Assembly: GCA_026419785.1 (NCBI GenBank)
Contig: JAODTK010004832.1
Span: forward strand, 424,936 to 488,935
Direction: 5' to 3'
DNA from: Sclerodactyla briareus
Taxonomy: Eukaryota > Echinodermata > Holothuroidea > Dendrochirotida > Sclerodactylidae
Length of the DNA: 64,000 nucleotides
The notes beneath the pieces were generated by a model. The model had not been told where the DNA came from and did no database searches. It was given only the letters and a program-made list of their open reading frames with translations. Both the position numbers and the translations under genes were made by a program. Every line of letters begins with the position of its first letter. Position 1 is the first letter of the stretch. Positions 36,101 to 48,100 of this stretch are shown piece by piece.

Positions 36101-39100
36101 CTGAGGTACACCCATCAGATGAGCATGCAGAGTCAATTTTAGACACGACTAAACTTTGAATTGCCTTTGAAAGGCCTTACAAGCTGCAGTAGAGAGATAG
36201 CGCCTCACTCTTGCAATGTTCAGCTGAGTACTGGCACACACACACACACACACACACACCAATGTTCATGACTGCTAGATCCTTGACCATATAGGAATCG
36301 AAAACTGTGTTATATGGTGTTTTATCATGGTTACATCCCCCCATAACCTTACAACAGGTATGAACTAGACATGTGCAGGCGGTAAAACCGCCGCCGGATA
36401 CCCCGGCAGAAATGGCCTTTGTGACTAGTTTGAAGAGAAAAACACATAAAGTTTATGTCATTTGAACCTCTGGTGACTTTGAAATGCCTACCTGTTGTTC
36501 AAGACCAACTGTAGTCACATTCTCCAAGTTTCGGTCGAATCTGACAAAGTTAGAAAAATCTCGAATAAAATGCAAATTGCATATGGTTGACCTTGAAATT
36601 ACCATCAGGTTTTTTCGGGACCCACTGTTGTCACCACTCATCAAGTGTCATGTAAATCAGACTAACCTGTATTTTCGGCAAAAAAAGACAAAATATGACC
36701 GAGCGGGACCTTTGAAATTCAAGTAATGTTTGTCGGGACCATTTTTGTCCCCACCCACAAAATTTCAGGTGAATGGGACAAGGTCTGTGTTTCGGTCTTT
36801 CTCAAAACCGGCAAAATGAGGGCAGCCAGCAAACATGCAGTGACGCCCAATTTCGAAACTCCTTCTGAGATTGGAGCTGGGAGCGACATGTGTACAAGTT
36901 TCAGATCGATAGGATTTTAAAGCGTTAAAGAGTTATTGCGCAGACGCCTAAAGTTTAGGAGGCGGGCGGCGGGGACGGCCCGCGGAGGGAGACGGCGGCT
37001 ACACCCCCAAACCATATATCCAAACACTAATGTTCCAGGGGATAAATACTATGTGTATAGACTACAAGCCCCACAGGCTTTTACATTTAGTGAGGAGAGT
37101 ATTAAACATTCTAAGTCATTAACCTTACCGTTTCAATTCTAGTGACCATGATGGTGTATCCCTTCTGATTGGTGCCTGGGCTCCTCAGAGAGGGAACTCT
37201 GCCAGCAAGTACAGACAGCCTTGCGACACCGGGACCCAGAACCGCTTTTGTAATTTTTCAACTGATATGTACTCGATCTGGAAATAATCAGAATGTGTTG
37301 AAAAAACCAGAAAGCCTAAGGTTTTGTGAAATCTTTGACCCATCACTGTGCAATATTGAGCATTGTTTGTTTACGGCTGTGTGCTGGATGATGATATATA
37401 TGCGGTGTAATGTGCTGAATGAAATGACAGTCTGAGAAGAAGAGTAAGAGATTAAGATTCAGGTTTATAGTTTGTATCAGGCAGCTCCTCTTCACAGACT
37501 AGCGAACGAATCCCGCTGGTCATTGGTAACCCGTATGAGACCTTGCCCGCACTACCCAGGGTGCACGTTCGCTCAGGACCTACAAACCTGGCAGCCAACG
37601 CAAGCTGGCGGCTACTCCGTTACCTCGCAGGTACCCACCTTTGACACGTGGGGTAGGTGGACATCAAGGAGACATTGCCTCGTATACCAGCACTGCGGAG
37701 AAGCCCTCGGGCCGTCAATGGGATTCCAACTCGCATGTATTTTATCTCAAGTCTGGAGCTCTATGATTGAGCTAATCTGCCTCCAAATGTGTTTGGGAAA
37801 ACCAGAAAGCCTAAAGGTTTTGTGAAATCTGTGACTCATTACTGGCAATATAGAGCGTGGTTTGTTTACGGCTGTGATGATGATATTGCGTGTGTTATGT
37901 GCTGAAATTACAGTTAGGAATAAAGCTTAGCAGATTGTCATAGGTTGTCTTAAATGTGGGTGAATGTGGGATGTGCAGGGTGTTCATGGGCCCCATAAAG
38001 TTAGCCCATATGGGCACTGTGAACAAAATATTCATGAGGCTTCATATGGGTATTTGATGTGCCAAATGAAGTCACACCAATTTGGTGGGGTTTCAGTGGG
38101 GCCTTGATTGAGCTCAGGTCAAGTTTCACCATGTGGTGCACCCGCAGCAGCCAATGATTTGCCCCAAAGGGCATGGAAGGGATACTTGATTATGTGGGAA
38201 TTCCCCATAATAAGTCATGAACCCTACGTTCAATCAAGTGAAGTAGCGGTAGGCAGTTTTCTTCTAATGAGTGCAAAAACCCTATTATTTTAATGAGATT
38301 AGGGGTCATTTCCAGTGAACCCAAAAATGAAAAATTAATATTCCAGCTATTGGCTTGTGAACATGAGACACCGACCCAAGTGGGTGGATGAGCCTTGCCC
38401 ATGTTCACACACGAAAGTAATTGCTATTTTGTACAGTAGGATTGCATGCTATAGCCCAGGATTCCAGGAGAGGTTCCAGCATTGCCCACACGAATGTATG
38501 GATGGCACACTCCTATTTCCACAGGCATGGCGCGGACACCGCTAGGGATGGCCGGCTTAGATGAGGATGGGGAAAAGAGAGATGGAGCACTGAATTGGAG
38601 AAGCTCAGTGGTCCTTCACCGAAATCAAACCACTGCTGATCAACTGTATGCTTGCGAGTGGTATGTGGGGGGGCGGGGGGTGGGCTCAGAGGTAACGTAA
38701 GTAGGGGCCGCTGCATGGTGCCAGGGGTGTAGTAGGTCGTGATTGCGAATGAGCATCCTGGGTGGGTGCGGGCAAAGTCTTCATCAGGTTACCAAGGACC
38801 AGGGGATCAAGTCGCAAGTCGGTGAAGAAGCGACTTGCCTTGATACAAGACTATAAACCCTACTCTTGACCGGAATCCTAATCATCTAGTTTCTTGGTTG
38901 CAATAAATGTTCACTCATTTACATAGAAGTGACATATTATTTCACATAGGAACTGAGTTACAGCAAGGGAGGATCATTCCAAACCATACAAACATTTGGA
39001 GCTATAACCACCAAGCAAATCTGATATCTAGTTATCTGTCATTATTTTTCACACAGGCTAAAAATTTAGGGCTAGAAGGACTGACTCCTAACCCCTTAAA

Positions 39101-42100
39101 CAGCTTCTTGAAACTGATGGATAATAAATGTACTTACTGTTCTGTGTTTCTTCTGTTCCTTCTGGATAGCTGCTCGATCTGTTGAGAAGATGGGAATTGT
39201 GGTCAGGATTTGCGTTAGTACCCAGCTGCTGGAGGCCTCGAACCAAGACTCAGACTCAACCAGTCCTGGTTTGAGTCCTCTATCCTTCTGTGCAAAACTT
39301 TTTGTTATTGCTCAAGACATCCAACCGGTCCTTCATGGTCCGGTTTTCTGCGGATGGTCAGCAAAACGTTTGCCACATATGTTCCGACTGGTCGAGGTGC
39401 AAATCAGGAAGGGAAGGACATGACAAACCAGTTTCATCACACACGTGCATGTGCATGGTCACGTAATTAATTTAAGGAATAAACTGCAACTGGGAGACTT
39501 TTACTGGCGAAGGAAACAGTCGATGCACTCTGATTTTTGAGGTGATAACGGACGAGGCACAGCCGAGTTCGTTATTAAGCTAAATTAAGAGTCGAGACTA
39601 TTAATGAACCAGTAAAAGTCGACCTGCTGTAGTTTATTCCTTTTCTACAACCCGCAAATTCAAAATTACCGAATAACAATTAGAGATATCTATATCTCTA
39701 GATCTATATCTTTGTATCTCTAAACAATAAATAAGCAGCTAGAGTAGGGTAAAAGATTGCATAGTTCGATCGATGTAAATTGCATTGCAAGCCATACACA
39801 AAAGATTGGGCAGTTGCTTGCTGTGCGTAACTTCATGGAGACGCGATACAAACCCGCTGTGCCGAACCGGAGGGTTCTGCGTGTGTGACACAGCGTTCAC
39901 CAATGCAACGAGCGACAGCATCATCGTTCTGCCCGTTTGTATCCCGTTGAGTAGTAGGGCGTACTCCCTCTGGACGCGCAGTATACTGGAAAAGCCGTTA
40001 TCTGCGCGTTGTAAACAAACTTCCAAGGTTCACCAAACCTTACATTCGCGTTTGAAAGTACTGCAATTGCTTAAGAACGCAGCTAATCGACCAGTATTCG
40101 ATTGTTGTGTTACTGTGACCAGCTGACTGATTGCAAAAACAAACACTGACCGTATGCAAAAACTACAGTCGGCTACGTGATTTGGGTTATCCAATCAGAA
40201 TGCTGTTTTCGCAATAACGGATAGCTTGGGGTTGTAGAATACGTGATAACAGGTCATGCGAGCGAGTAAGTAGAAAATTGTGTGGAAGAAGTTTACCAGT
40301 ACAGATTGTTGCTTAATAGGAATGCAATATGGACAGCGCATATTTCTTTGGAGCAAATTCAAATTTCTATTAAGGTGATACCTGTACTAATGAAACGTTA
40401 CACCATGTTACCTTGTTGTTAATAATGATACCTAACACGTACATCAACACATCATGGAAACACCCAGTACCAACAAATTAGGATTTGTTTGGGGGAACGT
40501 TCATAAGCCTAGCTTTCAATCAGACTGTGCCATTAGATGTAGAATATTTCTGGATCATGTGCTTTTCACAATTTGTGATCACTACTTGCAGTGGTACGAC
40601 ATTTCTTTGCTACATGGTAAATATATACAATGTGGGTCACTCATAGGGGAATTTACTGTCACCTCAAGAATTTTATATTGGTTGGCATGTGTATCATTCC
40701 CTAAGCTGTTTTTGTACAATTACACCGGAGGTCTATTACTGATATATGATAGGGCATCGCCTTTTTAGAATTGATGTACAAATGTTTCCTGTTGGCCCCC
40801 TAAGATATAACTATGATGTCAGTTGGTAGGAGCACCATTTACCATTTGCTTCTTCTGAAAACAAGTATTGAAATTATTGCGCTATTGTCCATATTACACA
40901 TGATGATAGGGCTAGATTCTACCCGTAGTTGCAAATACGGGAAGTGACGGTGCACCTTGAAAGTCAAATTCATCAGAGCAAACATGTGGAGTGTGTGAAA
41001 CTGCTGTACCTGTATGCAAGGGGCTTGCACTCAAGGAACTATATATCATAGCCAAGTGTGTAGGAGAACTTCGTGTATTGCCCAGGGGAAATTATACTGA
41101 CTAATTTTGTGAGGCGTCCATTGGGAGGGCATTGTGCAGTAGTAATGGGTAAGCACATTGCCTATAAATTGCTAGAAAAAAGGGCTTTGGGACAATTCAA
41201 GTGCAAATGAGAGAAGCATTATTAGAATTGGAAGAAGATCTCATAAGCACCTGTCTGATAATTTTGTTGCTACTAACAGTAGTACCATTGGTGCAACCGT
41301 GTAGACTACTGCTATCTCTGCCCTGTAGTTTATGATGGTGCTCGGTTATTTTTCCTCAACAAAAAAAGGGGGGCCAAGAGAGCAATAACTACTGGAGATC
41401 ACCAAACATTTTTAGCTTGCGGGTGAGCCAAACTCTGCAAGTCATCATGATTTCTCCGTCCGTTAGTTTGTCGTCCGTTCTGTTCATCATGTTCACTCTT
41501 AAGTTCTAACTGTACATGCGATCATGTTGAAACTTGGTGGGTACTGAAGCATTGCCCACTGCTGACTGAGTGACAGCTTTGTTTGTGATCAGATTTTAAT
41601 TGAATCCAATTAGTTACCCCAATAAATCTTCACAGTCATTCCCAGTGAGCTCTCTGTGAGAGAGGGTTTATCTACATCACTCCCTATTTCTGCCAGAGCA
41701 GGCAGCAGCTAGAAGGGGCTTCTGTTCAAATATATCTGTCAGAACTGAGGTGGAATGAATAGGGGCATGGGTAGACTTCAGGCAGTTCTCTGGGAGGATC
41801 TGTCATAATCAGTAGGTACTGGCTGAACTGAAGCCCTGTGTGGAACTACATCCATTGTGGAATGAATGGGGGCAATGAGGGCTCTCACAGGCAGTTTTTA
41901 AGAGTGTATCCACTGTACAGGCTACAGGCCTAGGAAGGAGTTGTGCGGTACACTTGAGGTTGTGCTGGGCACATATAGCAAATACTAGACCAATTGGTAG
42001 ACATGTTCTAAGCCATTTCAAGGTGATGCAGAGTACAGGTCAATTGAATGTGAAAACATACAATAAATGGGATTCGTGACGAACATGCAGTGTATTCGCC

Positions 42101-45100
42101 AGAGGAATTTTGCCGTCCGCAGTTATCAAGACGTTTCGACTTGTGCTTGTTCAGATAAAAATCATCCTCTCTGCCATATTTTGGTCAACAGCCATGGCCC
42201 CAGGCCAGGAAATCGAACCCATGGGGATGACCCCTCCCACCTAGATGACAGTTCTCCGGCCAGCTAGTCGTAGGGGTAGAACTAATACACCCAAACAGAC
42301 AGAAGCCTACCGTCAATGTATACTGGTCAGAGCCATCGGACTACAGGCCAGGTGTATCCATCACCAAAGGCGGACCTTCCCACCTCATGACCTGATGCCA
42401 GTTTCTCTCTCAAGCCTAGGTCGGTAGTGGGTAAGCTAATGATACACCCAATAGACAGGAGCCTACCGTCAATGTTTATAATGTCACAGCATCGTCTAAC
42501 AGGCCAGGTCGTATCATCACCCACAGGGACCTTCCCACCTATGACCCGCTGACAGTGTCTCTCTCCAGCCTAGGGGTAGTGGTAGCTAATGCATACACAC
42601 CAATAGACAAAGCCTACCGTCATGTATAGTGGTCACAGCCATCAACTCCAAGGCCAGGTGGTATCCATCCCCACCGGCTATTGACCTTTTTCCCACCCAT
42701 GCCTGAATACAGTTCCTCTCCACCCTAGTTGGTAGAGGTAAAATAATGGCATATATAAACAGAAAGTGTGATGGGCCTACCGTCAATGTAATTGGTCACA
42801 GCTCGCTACAGGCCAGGTGAAGCCGTCACCCCCACAGGCTAACCCTCGCTCCCACCTCATTGACCTGATTGAACAGTTTCTCCCTCCACCCAGCCTAGGT
42901 GGGTCGTGGTAGATGATAGTCGCCGCCCTCATCCCGTCCATCAACGATACCGTTGTGCCTCGGCCTGTAGAAGATAAACGATGAGTGTTTAAACTCACTC
43001 GAGAATAAATAAATATATTGTTAATAATAATTAAATAAGTGACCCTAATATACAAACCACATACTACAAAACCAGGCCTCTCCAAAACGAAAAACCACAC
43101 ATTCTTGCCAGGAAATCTAGTCACCTTCGCATCGATCCTCCATGACAACTCAATGTCTGAGGAATCCCCCTAGCATAATTTGAGAAAACAATACTTAAAC
43201 CTTCAAATTTGTGAAAAGAATTCGTTTTCTGTATATTTTGTGTTGTGTCCCATGAAAAGACATTAAACTTCTACTAACTCATGCCCGTATAGTAAATATA
43301 AAATAAAACCCCTCAGAAAGCCTCCTTTCCTCAGCCTCTGATAGTCCAACCTATCCATTTGAATCTTTTGAAGTGTCCTTGGGTCCAGAAAATTGCCAAA
43401 AGTAACTTTCATTTACTGGAAGGGGACTTGTTTTGCCTAACAAGGGGGATTAGGCCCACCCCCCCCTACCCCCTATCCTACACCCATACAACCCCAAACA
43501 ACCCTGGTGGGCTAATGTTCGTTCGTGCGCTTACAAAGGCATTGGTCAATGAATGCCCGTTTCCACAAGGTCCATCATTGGCCCAACACTGGACTCTATC
43601 GATCCTACTCGTCCAACCATGGTTATCCTTTGATACTTCCAGTTTATAGCTCCCAAAAAGGCCATTGACCTTCTAGATGGAGGAAGAAGCCAAAAAAGTT
43701 TTCTAGATTCCAAAACTGCACACATCTCATGCAGTTCTTGGTGCATGAACTCACACCTGCAAACCAACAGCACAGAATTATGAATGCATTCACTAAGCAT
43801 CGATAAAACATTGAGCACTGTCAATTTTCGCACATCTGCCATTTATCATATTCCAGCCTGAATTTCACCTTTTTCTCATATTGGGCCCAACCACCTGCCT
43901 TGTATGCCTATGTTTTCAGGTGAGATCTCCAAACTGGCATGTGTGTGTTATATGTACTAAGGGATGCTGTACAAACCAAATTTGGCATTCCACTGCACCC
44001 CACTGACTCCTCCATATTCAAACACTGATAAGGTCTATGAAATGCTGTCACCACTCAACAATGAGTCCAGGGCGGTCTATTGTCAGAGCAAGCCTCTGTA
44101 ACCTGGATGCATTGAGATCCCAAATGCACTGGGATGCAGTGTTATTGTGTTCCGCATTTGGATGCCATCGAAATGCAAGTGTCAACCCTAATAGTTGCAT
44201 TGCAGTGGCGCCTTAAATTGAAGGGCATAAATACATACCATATCTAAACCATACAAGGACAGACGAATGAACTGAAAGTGTGTGTTGCCATAGTGCCATA
44301 CATTATTATAGAATCAGAATAGACACTGACTGGTATAAATGCACCTCGTGCCTCCAACTCCTTTTTATGTACAAGTTGCACATCAACCACACACATATCC
44401 CAACATTAATTTTCTGATGGGGGCCCGTTGAAATTAAGCATAGGGGTTTTTTTAGGGGGGAGCACACAATAGTCTGGTATGGGGCATACCTTGCTTTGAT
44501 CCAGCTCTCTATACCCGGTCTCGTTCTTTCTCACGATGTTCATTTGTATGTAGAGCAGGAAGCTAACAGCGATCATGACACCTATGGCTGCCCCGACAGC
44601 TATGAAACAACAAATCAGGTGGGTCATCCCAAAGGTAACAAAAGGGCTCGTCGAGAATCGGAACCCATGTCTGGTACGGGGATTAGAGGCTATCTGCATA
44701 GGAAGAGAACAAGAGGGGTTACAATGAGGCAGTTTGGTTCCATACAATGATTGCAAAGATTCAGGGCAAGCACTATACACAAGTAAAAGCTACTCTAAAG
44801 CCTATACCAAGATAACAAACCAGGAACAGTCATTGCAACTGCAGTTGTGATAAGGTGCAGTGAGTCAAGGCAATGCACCAAACTGTCTTGTGTACACTTC
44901 AATATAAAGTCCCAAATGACCAGGCTCCTCTGTGTATATCTCGGGAGATACCAGCCAAGTACAGTAGGTCTCTTTGAACACAGTCACTACCTGTAGTCCC
45001 CGAGGGTAATACATTCATGTATGGTCAGCGTCCTTTCGATAAACGTGCCAGCAGTTTTATGGAACAAGCTGCCACTTGATGGTTATTATGCCAAGTGTCC

Positions 45101-48100
45101 AAATTAAGTGGTGGAGATCAAAGTAATATTTTTCAGGTCTACATTTGACATTGTATGTGGGTCTGTTAAATGTATTTATTTTTTTCAAAATTGACAAGCA
45201 CCTGAAGGCCAATTTTTCAATATCATAATAATATTATTGTTGGTAGGGAACTAACATCATGAAATTTAGCAATATCATCGTTCAATTATGAACCTTTTGC
45301 TAAATCCTTCTGTTACCTACATACACTAACCATAAAGTCCTCCTCTTCAGTTTGCCATTCACAAAAAAATTACCACTGTCTGCTTTAACACCTGTAGCTC
45401 TTGAGGGGATGTATATTCAAAATATAAACTACAGTCATTTAATGTTTAAAAACACATTCAAACATGCATCATACAGAATATAAGATTTTTTCAAAATTTC
45501 AATCATTATTTCGCCGGCAGAGGCGTTTGAACAAATACATCGCCAGAGAAGGGTGCAGACCTGAATCCTGCACTCCAATCAGCAAATAACTTCAGACTGT
45601 GTCCACAATAGAAGAGGGGTAATTAACACGGAAGCATGGCAATTACCTACCAATCAGCTTAATGCCTTGATCAAGAAGGCATGTGGACTTAAACCACAGC
45701 CCCTGGATTGGCGCTCAGTGAGTTCGTATGAGAACTATAACTGCCTTACAAGAATACCATCACCATCTGGGTTTCCATTCATGTGATTCTTCAACTATAA
45801 CAGCCTACTTATGAATACAGCGAGCCTGGGCTCATTTATTCATTCTTCACTATAACTGCCTCCGTTATGAATACAGCGAGCCTGGCTCATTTATGTCATT
45901 CTTCAACGATAACTGCGGCCCGCCCTCCATATGAATACCAGCGAGCCTGGGTCCCATTCCATGATGATTCTCAACTAAACAGCCTCCTTATAATACGCAG
46001 CGAGCCTGGGTCCCATTCATGTGATTCTTCAACTATAACATCCTCCTTATGAATCCAGCGAGCCTGGGGGTCCTATTTAATGTCATTCTTCAACATAACA
46101 TCTCCTTATGAAACCAGCGAGCCGGGTCCCACTCATGGATTCTTCCCTATAACACCTCCTTATGAATACCATCGAGCCGGGTTCCATTTATGTCATTCTG
46201 CAACTATAACTGCCTCCTGATGAATCCAGCGAGCCTGGGCCCCATTCATGTGATTCTTCACTATACAGCCTACTTCTGAATAACCAGCGGCCTTGGTCCC
46301 ACTCATGTGATTCTTCAACAATAAACATCCTCCATCATGAATACCAATCGAGCCTGGGTCCCATTTATGTCATTCTTCAACTATAACTGCCTCCTTATGA
46401 AGACCAGCAGCCTGGTCCCATGCATGTGAGTCGTCACTATAACACCTCCTTATAATACCACCGCGAGCCTGGGTCCTATTTATTTCATTCTTCAACTATA
46501 CCCTACTTATGAATACCAGCGAGCCTGGGTCCCATTCATGTTATTCTTCAACTATAACAGCCTCCTTATGAATACCAGCGAGCCTGGGGTTCCTATTTAT
46601 GTCATTCTTCACTATAACAGCCTACTTATGAATACCATCGAGCCTGGGTCCCCACTCATGTGATTCTTCCACTATAACAGCCTCCTTATGAATACCAGCG
46701 AGCCTGGGTCCCATTTATGTCATTCTTCAACTATAACTGCCTCCTTATGAATACCACGAGCCTGGGCACCCATTCATGTGATTGTTCCACTAAACGCCTA
46801 CTTATGAATACATCGAGCCTGGTCCCAATCATGTGGATTCTTCAACAATACCAGCCTCCTTATGAATCCAGCTGACCTGGTCCCATTTATGTCATCTTCA
46901 ACTATAACTTACCTCCTGTATGAATACACGCGAGCTGGTCCCATTCATGTGTCTCCAACTATAAGTCAGCCTCCTTATGATACCGACGACCTGGTCCTAT
47001 TTATGTTATTCTTCAACTATAACAGCCTACTTATGAATACAGCGAGCCTGGGCCCCATTCATGTGATTCTTCACCTAGTAACAGCCTTCTTATGAATACC
47101 AGCGAGCCTGGGGGGCTCATTCATGTATTCTTCAACTATCACAGCCTCCTTATGAAACCAGCGAGTCTGGTTCCTATTTATGTCATTCTTCACTATAACA
47201 GCCTACTTATGAATACCAGGCGGCCTGGGTCCCACTTCATGTGATTCTTCAACTATAACGCCTCCTTATGAATACCAGCGAGCCTGGGTCCTATTTTGTC
47301 CTTCTTCAACTATAACAGCCTCCTTATGAATACCAGCGAGCCTGGGACCCATTCATGTTATTCTTCAACTATAACAGCCTCCTTATGAATACCAGCGAGC
47401 CTGGTCCTATTATGTCATTCTTCACTATAACGCATCCTTATGATACTGCGAGCCGGGACCTATTCATGTGATCTTCACTATACTTATACTTGCCTCTTAT
47501 GATACCTCGACTGGTACCTCCTTTGATTCAGCTGTGTCAACTGATCGGGGCAATCATACTCAAATTTGAGAATTTTCCCCCTAATTCTTCACCAGCTAGA
47601 AAAGCTTAATCAATTGTGCAAAGTATCTTCAAAGCCCAATCACAAAACCGATGTTTCACCTTCACTAGTTTATCACATTTTTTTAGTCAAACACGGCATC
47701 ACCCTCCTTGTCTCGCCTGGTTGTGCGATCATTTTTCCTTCTATTGAGTCACCATGAAAACAACTTGCAAGGCCTTCCATGTGTTGTTTTAGATTTTGTA
47801 TTAGCCTTTACAAAAAAACAGCCTACTAATCATGACCAATTTCAAATTAGTACGGACTGATTAATGACATGTCTACTAAAGGAGTAGCGAGGTTTTGTGG
47901 ACTGTACTAGCGAATTGCCTACATTTATGCAAAGTAGACACACTATTCAACTTCCATTGACCCATTGTCTCACCTCAATATCTCAGGACCAATGGTGACC
48001 CACTTGACTGGAGGCAATTTAATACACACTGTATACCGCCCAGTGCCTCGATCAATGTTATATTTTTGGCAGACAAAGGTAGACCATACCCATCAAGCTT

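Noticed and set aside
39785..40126. 113-codon plus ORF
   Set aside because: Antisense to the ZDHHC6 intron, inside a probable transposable element, with no recognisable domain.
42783..43148. 121-codon minus ORF as an independent gene
   Set aside because: Its C-terminal part is linker-exon copy 1 of ZDHHC6 and the rest is intron upstream of it.
45780..47510. A third ZDHHC6 exon array
   Set aside because: The unit matches no part of the protein, and the flanking exons already align to consecutive protein segments, so none is missing here.
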